Source: Pontibacter cellulosilyticus (lineage in GTDB: Bacteria > Bacteroidota > Bacteroidia > Cytophagales > Hymenobacteraceae). Taken from it: a stretch of DNA of 64,000 bases. A program made the translations under genes and the position numbers. Under the pieces are notes generated by a model. The model was not told where the DNA came from and did not search any database. It was given only the letters and a program-made list of their open reading frames with translations. Of the stretch, positions 18,079 to 26,197 are shown piece by piece (position 1 is the stretch's first letter; the number at the start of each line of letters is the position of its first letter). The DNA is taken from contig NZ_JACRVF010000002.1 of the NCBI RefSeq assembly GCF_014306105.1, positions 186,001 through 250,000 on the forward strand, given 5' to 3'.

Positions 18079-19798
18079 AAAAGAATACGGAGAGCTGGAG
18101 CAAAGCATGTGGCAGCGCTTCCAGGATGCAGAAGCTCTGCCATCTTCTGATGTTTGGTCTCGGATAGATCATGAGCTTACACTGGAGGAAAGCAAGCACT
18201 ACAGAAGCCGGATGGTGCTGTATCGCCAATTGGCGGCAGCATGCTTTGTGCTGTTTATGCTGGCGGGTGCTTTACTCACCTACCATTATAAAACCGAAGC
18301 TACTATTGATGCTGGTATCGCCAATATGCAGCTTAACACCAGCACAGGTGTGGAAGAAATAGCAGTTACTGAACAGCCAAGTATAGCGCCACAGGCACAG
18401 GCCAGCTTTGAGACTAAACAAAATATAGCCACCGCTTCTGTAGCGGAAGCAAGCCAACCTCAGGCAGATGCAGCAATGCAGAAAAGAACAGGTATGGCAG
18501 GCGCAAGTGTAGTAGGTAAAGCTCAAGCTGCAGCTGCAGCTACAACAGGTACAGCTCCGATAGCTAAAGTACGTGCTCAAAAACTGGCTGGCATAGGAGT
18601 TGCCTCAGGAACTGCTAAGTATAATTTGAATAGTGCTGTGGCTGCTGCTACTGAAACATCTGCCACAGCCGAAGAACAAAGTATATTCAATACCTATAAG
18701 AGCGAAGAAAGTGGCAGTATGTCGGTTTCGTCCCGGTTTAATATAGGTCAATCGTTTTTCCAGACGGCGCGCCAGGCCATCACCTCTGTGCCTCCTTCCT
18801 ATACAAACAGCTCAGCTCAAAGTATAAATAACGAACCAGGCCGAAGTCGTTCTTTTGTAGAGCTTAGCCAGGCAGCCGTTGCAGATAATCTTAAAGAGCA
18901 GAAAAAGGCGGAGGAGTTAGCCATTGCGCTGAATACTCCGGCTCAAGCAGGTGAAAAAGAAGAAAAATCAAGTGGAGAAGACAGCCGTTGGTCTCTGGGC
19001 TTAGGGTATGCGCCTTCCTACTTCAACCAGAATATCCAAATGCCGGGGCAGATGATGGATGCTGTAGCACACCGTAGCCTGATTGCAGGTGGCCCTGACT
19101 TACTTTCCAGCTCTGCCGACAATATGAATGAGGCGCGCGAAGAATTTGAGGCAAACACAGACCCTGCATTCTCTTTTGCTGCTGAGGCAAAGGCTGGTTT
19201 CAACTTGTTTAAAAAGTTTAAGCTGTTAGCCGGGATAGGGTTTACGCAAAATTCAGCCAGAACAAAATCTAGCTATATTGTTAACCAGTTCCTGTATAAG
19301 CCAGGCAGCAACAAACGTGTAGAAATGCCAGGTACTACAGTTTTCCTGCCATCACTCAACAATAACTTTACCACAGACTCTCTAAGTGTGGAGAAGACTG
19401 ATGACTTCTATGTAAACTACCGCTACCGCCATATCACCTTGCCTGTAGGCCTTCAGTATGAAGGCAATGTTAGCAAAGACTGGTTCTGGTATGCATCAGC
19501 AGGTATGGCTGCCAACTTCTTAGTGGAAACAGCCGTGATGGCCTCAAACAGCGAGGTGCGAGATGTAAGCTATGATCATAACGATGACTCTCCTTTTCGT
19601 AAGGTGCAGTTTTCAGGCAATGCTTCGGTAGGTTTGGGGAAGCGTATATCTAATTTCATTTCGGTAACAGCCGGTCCTGAATTTAGAGGATACCTGAACT
19701 CGCTGCTGGCGGAGCCTGACAAAGCATTAGCGCCGCAGGGCAACCCATACACCATTGGCATCAACATGTCGGTTAACTACAGCTTGGGTAAAAAATAA
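18062..19798 (+). CDS. Predicted double-membrane-spanning anti-sigma factor with C-terminal beta-barrel
   Basis: A 578-residue protein of unusual layout. Residues 1-55 are hydrophilic (YGELEQSMWQRFQDAEALPS) and probably cytoplasmic; 56-75 form a single membrane helix (QLAAACFVLFMLAGALL); about 80-305 are an Ala/Gln/Ser/Thr-rich, low-complexity linker; from about 309 (WSLGLGYAPSYF) to the end run alternating strands of an outer-membrane beta-barrel, with LPVGLQYEG and GPEFRGYL. There is no cleavable signal peptide. Such proteins (Dma anti-sigma factors of Bacteroides) link the outer membrane directly to a cytoplasmic sigma. The 17-base overlap with the ECF sigma gene supports this role. The barrel type and the signal are unknown. 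Confidence 0.8.
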   Translation: MSSSDRKEYGELEQSMWQRFQDAEALPSSDVWSRIDHELTLEESKHYRSRMVLYRQLAAACFVLFMLAGALLTYHYKTEATIDAGIANMQLNTSTGVEEIAVTEQPSIAPQAQASFETKQNIATASVAEASQPQADAAMQKRTGMAGASVVGKAQAAAAATTGTAPIAKVRAQKLAGIGVASGTAKYNLNSAVAAATETSATAEEQSIFNTYKSEESGSMSVSSRFNIGQSFFQTARQAITSVPPSYTNSSAQSINNEPGRSRSFVELSQAAVADNLKEQKKAEELAIALNTPAQAGEKEEKSSGEDSRWSLGLGYAPSYFNQNIQMPGQMMDAVAHRSLIAGGPDLLSSSADNMNEAREEFEANTDPAFSFAAEAKAGFNLFKKFKLLAGIGFTQNSARTKSSYIVNQFLYKPGSNKRVEMPGTTVFLPSLNNNFTTDSLSVEKTDDFYVNYRYRHITLPVGLQYEGNVSKDWFWYASAGMAANFLVETAVMASNSEVRDVSYDHNDDSPFRKVQFSGNASVGLGKRISNFISVTAGPEFRGYLNSLLAEPDKALAPQGNPYTIGINMSVNYSLGKK

Positions 19799-19819
19799 AT
19801 TTATTTTTTCAGTGATGCC

Positions 19820-19848
19820 TTGCAACCATTGCCGGTGTAGTAGGGTCA
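19820..19848 (+). promoter_or_regulatory. Candidate ECF-sigma promoter before the first lipoprotein unit
   Basis: TTGCAACC (19820-19827), 15 bases, GGGTCA (19843-19848), 47 bases before the lipoprotein start. Identical words and spacing occur at 21380-21408; the flanking GATGCCT is shared as well. Confidence 0.6.
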
Positions 19849-19895
19849 TGAAAGTGTAGAAGGCGCCAATTAGTAGACTGCTAACCTCTAAAACT

Positions 19896-20324
19896 ATGAA
19901 GATAATACCTAGTAAGTATGCCCCTTTATGGGCAGTCGCTAAATCAAACCTATCCGGTTGGTATGTACTGTTGGCCCTTCTTTTTCTATCTCTTTTTATG
20001 TCAGGTTGCGAGAAAGGGGAGGAGATAACCGAGTGCTGGGAGCCGCAAGTTAACTGCAGCGTAGAGGTATCGGCAGAGCGTATCATGTGTGGCTATGGCG
20101 CCTTTAACAATGTGTGGCTAAAAACTGCTGATGGTGCATATCTGCAGCCCTGGTACAATTTAACCGAACAGAAAGAGCTTGTGCCTGGACAAAAGTATAA
20201 GATTGCCTTTAAGACAGTTGAAAGAGATGACAAGTATAAAGATGTTTTTTATTGTTTAGCAGCAGTTCCTGTATCAGAGGCTATAGTATTAACCTGCATT
20301 AGTCCGGCAATCAGCAATAATTAA
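19896..20324 (+). CDS. Cysteine-rich small lipoprotein A of the ECF locus
   Basis: A 142-residue predicted lipoprotein with a long N-terminus (about 38 residues) ending in the lipobox LSLFMSGC. The mature domain has five or more further cysteines: in EITECWEPQVNCS, ERIMCGYG, VFYCLA and VLTCIS. The order of features (C-rich start, CG turn, WLK strand, VPGQKYKI, terminal CIS) parallels the two lipoproteins at 20873 and 21461, so the three look like diverged paralogues with paired disulfides. A candidate ECF promoter lies just upstream and the next gene follows by 23 bases. No known family was recognised; location is probably the outer membrane. Confidence 0.75.
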   Translation: MKIIPSKYAPLWAVAKSNLSGWYVLLALLFLSLFMSGCEKGEEITECWEPQVNCSVEVSAERIMCGYGAFNNVWLKTADGAYLQPWYNLTEQKELVPGQKYKIAFKTVERDDKYKDVFYCLAAVPVSEAIVLTCISPAISNN

Positions 20325-20347
20325 TTACCTAGTGCCTTATCTAAGCT

Positions 20348-20800
20348 ATGAAAAAGACTACTTATGTAGTTTACCTGGGCTTTATTGCCCTTACCACCCT
20401 CACTGCTTGTTTTGAAGTGGAGGAACCTGCACCAAGCTTTGACGCTGAGAGCGTGAAAGCTTCTGTGCAGGGTAGGTGGGCTGTTGAGAAAGTAAGCAAC
20501 AAACTATGCAGAGACAACAGTTGCACATCCAATACAGTAGCGGGTACTCCGCAGGAATACTTTGAGTTCCGGGCTGACAGTGCCTATGTATTAAGAACAG
20601 GGGCAAGTATAAATGCTACTCTATGCGATGCCTATAAAGCAGAGTATGATCAAGGGGGAGTAATTTTACTTAGTAATGCCAGCCGTAAAGAACGCTTTAA
20701 AATAGTGGAGTTAAAGGCAAACAAAGCTGTGATGGAGAGTACTTTTACTGGCCGTGATCCAGCAGCTGTATTTACTGATACATACTATTTGTACAGGTAA
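20348..20800 (+). CDS. Lipocalin-like small lipoprotein of the ECF locus
   Basis: A 150-residue predicted lipoprotein with signal MKKTTYVVYLGFIALTTLTA and lipobox Cys at about 21. The mature part looks like a small beta-barrel of the lipocalin-like kind seen in Bacteroidota: VQGRWAVEKVSNKLC, EYFEFRADSAYVLRTG, GVILLSNASRKERFKIVEL and a closing DTYYLYR. Two cysteines in LCRDNSC and one in TLCDAYK could pair. It is unlike the other three lipoproteins here. It is 23 bases after lipoprotein A and probably shares its promoter. Ligand unknown. Confidence 0.72.
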   Translation: MKKTTYVVYLGFIALTTLTACFEVEEPAPSFDAESVKASVQGRWAVEKVSNKLCRDNSCTSNTVAGTPQEYFEFRADSAYVLRTGASINATLCDAYKAEYDQGGVILLSNASRKERFKIVELKANKAVMESTFTGRDPAAVFTDTYYLYR

Positions 20801-20872
20801 CTACCGGAGCTTGTAACATAGGGTGTGTGTTACTGATGCAACCTTTTAGAGCCGTTAGTACAAACTGAAACT

Positions 20873-21247
20873 GTGAAGAATGTTTTATCTGCTGTGTTGC
20901 TTTACCTGGGCTTATCAGTGCTGGTAATAAGCTGTTCTGAGGCAGAGCCTGAGCCTAACTGTATAGCAGCAGAAGTAATAGAAGCAGATTGCGGCAGTGG
21001 ATGGTATATCCTGAAACTGGAAGAGAAGCAGAGTTCCGATATACTGCCAGGAGGTAGTTATGTGGGGCAGTTGCAGGGCGGCTATGTTACAACTGATAAC
21101 CTGCCGCAGGCTTATAGGCAGCCTGGCCTGAAGTTGCGATTAGCACTAGAGATTAACGGCGAGTATAGTCCCCTTTGTGTAACCGTTGCCATTATGTACC
21201 AAGCAGTGAAAGTTAAGAACGTATGCGTGAGTTCTAGCGCAGATTAA
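20873..21247 (+). CDS. Cysteine-rich small lipoprotein B of the ECF locus
   Basis: A 124-residue predicted lipoprotein starting at a GTG (VKNVLSAVLLYLGLSVLVIS), with the lipobox Cys at about 21. The mature part has cysteines in EPNCIAAEV, EADCGSGW, SPLCVTVA and KNVCVSS. It aligns by eye with the product of 21461: same start (SE..., then a C-x-A-x-V segment), a YVTTDNLPQAYRQPGLKL segment matching YVVVNNLPDNLKQIGATF, and an ending MYQAVKVKNVC matching MYEAATIKNIC. It lies 72 bases after the lipocalin-like gene, with only a TGCAACC half-element upstream (20837-20843), so it may be read through from the first unit. Confidence 0.72.
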   Translation: MKNVLSAVLLYLGLSVLVISCSEAEPEPNCIAAEVIEADCGSGWYILKLEEKQSSDILPGGSYVGQLQGGYVTTDNLPQAYRQPGLKLRLALEINGEYSPLCVTVAIMYQAVKVKNVCVSSSAD

Positions 21248-21307
21248 TATACGAACCTTTATGATTTATACATAAATGTTGTTTTTTGATTAGGAAGAGA
21301 ACCCTCT

Positions 21308-21340
21308 TAAAAGCCTGCTGTTTTTCGGCAGGCTTTTTTC
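21308..21340 (+). terminator. Intrinsic terminator after lipoprotein B
   Basis: AAAAGCCTGC pairs with GCAGGCTTTT around TGTTTTTCG, then T residues, about 60 bases after the stop. It separates the first lipoprotein unit from lipoprotein C. Confidence 0.88.
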
Positions 21341-21379
21341 TTTGGCGACATATAAAATATAGAATATTTATGATGCCTC

Positions 21380-21408
21380 TTGCAACCATATTGCAAATGG
21401 TGGGGTCA
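21380..21408 (+). promoter_or_regulatory. Candidate ECF-sigma promoter before lipoprotein C
   Basis: TTGCAACC (21380-21387), 15 bases, GGGTCA (21403-21408), 52 bases before the ATG of lipoprotein C and just after a terminator. Same words and spacing as at 19820-19848. Confidence 0.6.
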
Positions 21409-21460
21409 ACTATATAGAAGCTGCTCAAAAGCGCAGCCGCAAAGTATAAACTGTGGCATT

Positions 21461-21832
21461 ATGAAAAACTTAGTACTCATTTTTGCTTTAATGCTGTTAG
21501 GCCCTCTTTTAACGGGATGCTCTGAAGAAGATGTGGCTGTTCCGTGTTTGCAGGCACGTGTGGTAGATGTGGCAGACCCATGCAGCGGCGAGATAGTGCT
21601 GGAACTGACAAAAGAAGACCAAAATTCCGGGAACGGTTTTTGCGGTACTGCAAACATCTATAAATATGTTGTGGTTAACAATCTACCAGATAATTTAAAG
21701 CAGATTGGCGCCACATTTACTTGCCAAATAGAAACGAGAGAAAGTGAAAGAGGCTGTATAGCTATATACCCAATGTATGAAGCTGCAACCATCAAAAATA
21801 TTTGCAATAGCAATCAGGTACTGCCCCGGTAG
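21461..21832 (+). CDS. Cysteine-rich small lipoprotein C of the ECF locus
   Basis: A 123-residue predicted lipoprotein: MKNLVLIFALMLLGPLLTGC is the signal and lipobox. The mature part has cysteines in AVPCLQARV, ADPCSGEIV, GFCGTAN, FTCQIE, RGCIAIY and KNICNSN, an even set that suggests disulfides. It is a paralogue of lipoprotein B (shared YxVVxNLP and MYEAATIKNIC segments). The ATG at 21461 is chosen; a longer in-frame start at 21380 is rejected because it coincides with the promoter element and lacks a signal peptide. It is a single-gene unit between its own promoter and a terminator. Function unknown. Confidence 0.75.
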   Translation: MKNLVLIFALMLLGPLLTGCSEEDVAVPCLQARVVDVADPCSGEIVLELTKEDQNSGNGFCGTANIYKYVVVNNLPDNLKQIGATFTCQIETRESERGCIAIYPMYEAATIKNICNSNQVLPR

Positions 21833-21887
21833 TGGCAGCAGGAAGAAATAAAGTTAGACATATAGTTTTCTGCACATTTACTACCGT

Positions 21888-21921
21888 GAAGCCTGCCGAT
21901 TTTCGGCAGGCTTCTTTTGTT
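21888..21921 (+). terminator. Intrinsic terminator after lipoprotein C
   Basis: GAAGCCTGCCGA pairs perfectly with TCGGCAGGCTTC over a 3-base loop, then TTTTGTT. Confidence 0.9.
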
Positions 21922-22031
21922 ATAGCCATCAGGTGTGGTTATCTCGTAACAAGCAAATACTATAACTGTTAGCAATTTGCGAGTATGTTTAGCCGTTATA
22001 CTTTATCTTTACTAGTCCGTAACCAAAACAC

Positions 22032-24059
22032 ATGGATTTTAAACTTACATCAGAGTTTCAGCCGACAGGTGACCAGCCAAAGGCCATTGCCCAATTAACC
22101 GAAGGTATAAAGAAAGGGGAGCCTGTACAGGTGTTGCTGGGTGCTACGGGTACCGGTAAAACGTTTACCATGGCCAATGTTATACAAAACACAGGAAAGC
22201 CAACTCTTGTACTGTGCCATAACAAAACGCTGGCCGCGCAGCTCTACGGCGAGTTTAAGCAGTTCTTCCCTGAAAATGCGGTTGAGTACTTTATTTCTTA
22301 CTATGACTATTATCAGCCGGAGGCATACATTGCTTCGTCGGATGTTTTTATAGAAAAAGACCTGGCTATAAACGAGGAGATAGAGAAGCTGCGTTTGCAT
22401 ACTACCTCTGCGTTACTTTCCGGCAGGAGGGATATTGTGGTGGTGGCGTCGGTGTCGTGTATCTATGGTATTGGTAACCCAGAGGAGTTTGGTAAAAACG
22501 TTTTATACTTAGCGCCGGGGCAACGCTACAGCCGAAATAACCTGCTTTATACGTTTGTTCAGATACTCTACAGCCGAACCGAAGCAGAGTTCACACGTGG
22601 AACATTTCGGGTAAAAGGCGATACAGTTGACATTTACCCAGCCTATGCCGACTTTGCTTACAGGCTATACTTCTTTGGCGACGAGCTGGAGCAGATTCAC
22701 CGCATCGATCCGCAATCGGGTAAAAAGCTTTCGGATGAGAAGGCGGTAACGCTGTATCCGGCTAACCTCTTCGTGACAGGTAAAGACACGTTGCAGCAGG
22801 CTATACATGAAATACAGTATGACATGGTGGCACAGCACGACTACTTTTTAAAAGAGGACAGGCCAACAGAAGCAAAAAGAATAAAAGAGCGTACTGAGTT
22901 TGACCTGGAAATGATCCGTGAACTAGGTTATTGTTCTGGCATTGAGAACTACTCCCGATATTTCGATCGCAGATCTCCTGGTGCAAGGCCTTTCTGTCTG
23001 CTTGATTATTTCCCGGACGATTTCCTGATGGTAATTGACGAGAGCCACGTAACCGTGCCGCAGGTACGCGCCATGTGGGGCGGCGACAGGTCCAGAAAGG
23101 TGGCGCTGGTAGAGTATGGCTTCCGTTTGCCGGCTGCCATGGACAACCGTCCGCTTACCTTTAATGAGTTCGAGAGCCTGATGCACCAGGTGGTGTTTGT
23201 GAGCGCCACTCCGGGAGACTATGAGATACAGAAGTCCGAAGGTGTAATTGTGGAGCAGATCATCAGACCAACCGGCCTTCTGGATCCAGTAATAGAAGTA
23301 CGCCCAAGCACTAATCAGGTGGACGACCTGCTGGATGAAATTGATGAGCGTGTAAAAGAGGGTGCCCGAGTGCTGGTAACCACGCTTACCAAGCGTATGT
23401 CCGAAGAGCTTACAAAATACCTGGAGCGCCTTAATATTAAAACAAAGTACCTGCACTCCGAAGTGAAAGCCTTGGACCGTGTGGAGATTCTGCGGGAGCT
23501 GCGCCTTGGTGAAATAGACGTGCTGGTGGGCGTAAATCTGCTGCGCGAAGGCCTCGATTTACCAGAAGTTAGTTTAGTTGCTATACTTGATGCCGATAAA
23601 GAGGGCTTCCTGCGAGACCAGCGTTCACTTATCCAGACGATGGGTCGTGCAGCCCGAAACGAAAAGGGGAAAGTAATCATGTACGCTGACCGTATGACGG
23701 GTTCTATGCAGCGTGCTATTGATGAGACCAACCGCCGTCGCGCCACCCAGATGGCTTATAACGAAGAACACGGTATTACGCCACGCACGGTACTTAAATC
23801 TAAAGACGAGATCTTTGAGCAGACATCCGTAGCCGACATGAAGAAGAAAGAAGTGAAGATGTATGCTGGTCCGGAGGAGGTTTCTATTGCAGCCGAGCCA
23901 ATTATCCAGACCATGAAGCGCGACGAGCTGGAGAAGCTGATCAAAAAAACGGAGAAGCAAATGGAGGCAGCAGCCAAAGACCTCGACTTCTTGCAGGCCG
24001 CCAAGTATAGAGATGAACTGGCAGAGTTACGAAACTTGCTCAAAACAAAGCGAAATTAA
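22032..24059 (+). CDS. uvrB: UvrABC excinuclease subunit B
   Basis: UvrB is the damage-verification helicase of nucleotide excision repair. The 675-residue protein has the Walker A LLGATGTGKTFTMANV near residue 36, the beta-hairpin YYDYYQPEAYIASSDVFIEK near 92, the motif II region MVIDESHVTVPQ near 337, helicase motif V/VI residues in LREGLDLPEV and QTMGRAARNEKGKV, and the C-terminal UVR coiled coil LIKKTEKQMEAAAKDLDF that contacts UvrC. Length is standard. It is monocistronic, ending at its own terminator. Confidence 0.98.
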   Translation: MDFKLTSEFQPTGDQPKAIAQLTEGIKKGEPVQVLLGATGTGKTFTMANVIQNTGKPTLVLCHNKTLAAQLYGEFKQFFPENAVEYFISYYDYYQPEAYIASSDVFIEKDLAINEEIEKLRLHTTSALLSGRRDIVVVASVSCIYGIGNPEEFGKNVLYLAPGQRYSRNNLLYTFVQILYSRTEAEFTRGTFRVKGDTVDIYPAYADFAYRLYFFGDELEQIHRIDPQSGKKLSDEKAVTLYPANLFVTGKDTLQQAIHEIQYDMVAQHDYFLKEDRPTEAKRIKERTEFDLEMIRELGYCSGIENYSRYFDRRSPGARPFCLLDYFPDDFLMVIDESHVTVPQVRAMWGGDRSRKVALVEYGFRLPAAMDNRPLTFNEFESLMHQVVFVSATPGDYEIQKSEGVIVEQIIRPTGLLDPVIEVRPSTNQVDDLLDEIDERVKEGARVLVTTLTKRMSEELTKYLERLNIKTKYLHSEVKALDRVEILRELRLGEIDVLVGVNLLREGLDLPEVSLVAILDADKEGFLRDQRSLIQTMGRAARNEKGKVIMYADRMTGSMQRAIDETNRRRATQMAYNEEHGITPRTVLKSKDEIFEQTSVADMKKKEVKMYAGPEEVSIAAEPIIQTMKRDELEKLIKKTEKQMEAAAKDLDFLQAAKYRDELAELRNLLKTKRN

Positions 24060-24103
24060 GTATAAAAAAGCACCTATGACCTGAGCCGTGGGTGCTTTTT
24101 TAT
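24058..24103 (+). terminator. Intrinsic terminator after uvrB
   Basis: AAAAAAGCACC pairs with GGTGCTTTTTT around a loop of about 16 bases, directly after the stop codon; the A/T flanks let it also end the convergent fasciclin transcript. Confidence 0.88.
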
Positions 24104-24116
24104 TGTTATCGTTTTA

Positions 24117-24689
24117 CTATTGGGGCAACAGCACCTGGTCCACCACGTGTATTACTCCATTTGAAGTAGGGATAGAGGCTACAATGTTGGCGCCGTTCAC
24201 AGTTACTTTGCCATCTTTTACACCCATCGTTATACGGCCGCCATTTACCTGGCCAAGGCTCTGCCCGTCTTCAAAACTATCTGCGTTAAGCACACCTACA
24301 TACACGTGGTACTGCAGTATGTTTCTAAGATCGCCTCTTTTCTCAGGTTTTAGCAACCCTTCTACAGTGCCGGCAGGCAGCTTTTCGAAAGCTGCATTGG
24401 TTGGCGCAAATACGGTAAACGGACCTGCATTGGTTAACACATCCACCAGTCCAGCTGTTTTTACAGCAGTTACCAAAGTAGTATGATCAGGAGAGGTAGC
24501 TGCCACCTGCACCACGTTTTTCTGAGACTCATTATCTACTACTGAAGACTGCCCTCCTGATGCCTCTGCCTCAGATGAAGTTATTTCCTGTTGCAGGTCG
24601 GTGTTTGTTCCTGTTTGCTGTTCTGTTGGGTTGCAAGATGCGAACACGATTCCTGCCACCACTGCTACTGCCAAGTATGCCTTTTTCAT
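24117..24689 (-). CDS. Fasciclin-domain lipoprotein
   Basis: A 190-residue lipoprotein: MKKAYLAVAVVAGIVFASC gives a lipobox Cys at 19. An acidic, Ser/Gln-rich spacer follows, then one fasciclin (FAS1) domain with the H1 box GPFTVFAPTNAAFEKLPAGT, the YHV motif LQYHVYVG and the H2 box NGVIHVVDQVLLP at the end. FAS1 domains mediate adhesion or matrix contacts. The ATG at 24689 is chosen over an upstream in-frame start that would spoil the signal peptide. It is convergent with uvrB and shares its terminator. The large gene-free region upstream may hold its promoter. Confidence 0.92.
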   Translation of the reverse strand: MKKAYLAVAVVAGIVFASCNPTEQQTGTNTDLQQEITSSEAEASGGQSSVVDNESQKNVVQVAATSPDHTTLVTAVKTAGLVDVLTNAGPFTVFAPTNAAFEKLPAGTVEGLLKPEKRGDLRNILQYHVYVGVLNADSFEDGQSLGQVNGGRITMGVKDGKVTVNGANIVASIPTSNGVIHVVDQVLLPQ

Positions 24690-25201
24690 GATGTTTGATT
24701 TTTGAGTTGGAAACATCACAATGTTAGCGCATTAGCAATTCAGAAAATATGATCTACATTAATAAGAGAAAATGATCTTTTACTCTTTTTTGCTAATAAG
24801 AGGGGGAAGCTGATGTTCTTGAATAGAGTTTTTATACTTGCTAAAGTACAGAAGCGATGGAGATGTATATAAGGAAGTGATTTGCAAATAGTGCAGGCAA
24901 CGATAGATGAGTCTGGTTTTACCCTGTTCCTGCCCCGGGTAGGAGCAGAAACAGGACCAGGAATTTCATAGTTTTATAGGTAGGTTTGGTCGTAGCAAAG
25001 CAGTTTTTTGCTGCTTTCTATAACTAAGATGCAGTTTGTTGCAAAAGGGTTGCACGGGGCTGAAAAAAAATTTAAAATATTTTCTCCGGAGAAATAAAAA
25101 CGATGGACTATTGAATAACTAAATTATTAGTTGTAAGTTTAATCATAGATAACGTTGCTCCAATTTATACCTAACACGCAGACATACTTAAGACCACTAT
25201 T
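24690..25201. other. 512-base intergenic region between divergent genes
   Basis: No coding sequence was found. It is AT-rich and contains an imperfect hairpin (24923-24955), a perfect 14-base palindrome TTTCTCCGGAGAAA (25081-25094) and a long A-rich stretch beside it. Promoters for both the fasciclin gene and the DUF6624 gene should lie here; none matches the TTTG/TAnnTTTG pattern clearly. Confidence 0.5.
25081..25094. repeat. Perfect 14-base palindrome, possible operator
   Basis: TTTCTCCGGAGAAA is its own reverse complement. It lies 107 bases before the DUF6624 gene in an AT-rich setting, as expected of a binding site for a dimeric regulator. No regulator is known. Confidence 0.4.
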
Positions 25202-26119
25202 ATGAAAAAAACTTTCTTAATGCTAGCTCTTGCCTGCACCAGCTTAACAGCCGCAGCACAATCCGTAACTGATGCCTTAGACAAGTATAAATCTAAAGAG
25301 TATAAAGCCTCTGGCGAGCTATATGACAAAGTGCTGCAGGCAGGTAAAGGCTCCGCATCTGATCATTACAATGCTGCCTGCTCCTGGGCATTGGCCGGAA
25401 ACAAAAATAAGGCCTTTGCGCATCTGGAGCAGGCTATTGCTAAAGGCTATTTAGCTGTAGCGCACTGGCAGAAGGATACTGACCTTAGCAGCCTACATGC
25501 TGATAAGCGGTGGCCGAAACTGGTAGACGACCTGAAAAGGAGTGTGGCAGCCATAGAGGCAAAGTATAACCAACCTTTAAAGGCACAGCTGGAAAGTATA
25601 TATGAAAAAGACCAGCAGATACGCCGTGAGTTTGTGGCTGCCAGAGAGCAGCACGGTATGGAGTCGGCGGAGGTGAAGGAGCTAGGACAGAAGATGGAGC
25701 AAATTGACCAGGAGAACCTGAAGCAGATAATGCCATTGATTGAAACGTATGGCTGGCCTGGGAAAAGTATGGTGGGTATGCACGCAAGTTCAGCTGTTTT
25801 TCTGGTGATACAACACGCTCCCAAAGAAGTTATGGAAAAATACCTGCCACTGCTACGTGAGGCTGCAGCCAAAGGAGAAGCATCAAAAAACCATCTGGCC
25901 ATGATGGAGGACAGGGTGCGGATGAACCAAGGTTTGCCTCAGCTTTACGGAAGCCAGGTGCAAATGGACTCTGATACAAAGCAATGGGTACTCTATAAGG
26001 TGGAAGATGAAGCAAACCTGGACAAACGCCGTGCTGAGATGGGGCTCGGGCCAATCAAAGATTATCTCAAAAGTATGGGCGTAGAGTATACTCCACCTAC
26101 TGGCCAACCTGTAAAGTAA
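25202..26119 (+). CDS. Secreted TPR-like protein with DUF6624 domain
   Basis: A 305-residue exported protein. The signal peptide MKKTFLMLALACTSLTAAAQ ends in a typical AAAQ site. Residues 25-110 form short TPR-like helices (SASDHYNAACSWALAGNKNK). From about 130 the DUF6624 pattern appears: IYEKDQQIRREFVAAR, YGWPGKSMVGMHASSAVFLV, IQHAPKEVMEKYLPLL, QLYGSQVQMD, and the end DKRRAEMGLGPIKDYL. The family has no known function. The gene stands alone and ends at a terminator next to the convergent radical SAM gene. Confidence 0.85.
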   Translation: MKKTFLMLALACTSLTAAAQSVTDALDKYKSKEYKASGELYDKVLQAGKGSASDHYNAACSWALAGNKNKAFAHLEQAIAKGYLAVAHWQKDTDLSSLHADKRWPKLVDDLKRSVAAIEAKYNQPLKAQLESIYEKDQQIRREFVAAREQHGMESAEVKELGQKMEQIDQENLKQIMPLIETYGWPGKSMVGMHASSAVFLVIQHAPKEVMEKYLPLLREAAAKGEASKNHLAMMEDRVRMNQGLPQLYGSQVQMDSDTKQWVLYKVEDEANLDKRRAEMGLGPIKDYLKSMGVEYTPPTGQPVK

Positions 26120-26197
26120 TTTAAGTTAGTGATATACTTTCTGGATAAGAGTTTAACCGCTCCTCCGAGCATTGGAATCCCTGCATAGGTAAAATCG

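Noticed and set aside
20836-20864. Fourth copy of the ECF promoter word before lipoprotein B
   Set aside because: Only ATGCAACC is present; the right half reads TACAAA and would leave almost no leader.
21380-21460. Longer start for lipoprotein C
   Set aside because: The extra N-terminus would destroy the signal peptide, and the would-be start codon is the TTG of the promoter word.
22923-23456. Long minus-strand frame inside uvrB
   Set aside because: It is antisense to conserved helicase motifs and has no protein-like features.
25035-25056. TTGCAAAAGGGTTGCAC repeat upstream of DUF6624
   Set aside because: It resembles half of the ECF word twice, but lacks AACC and a right half at the correct distance.
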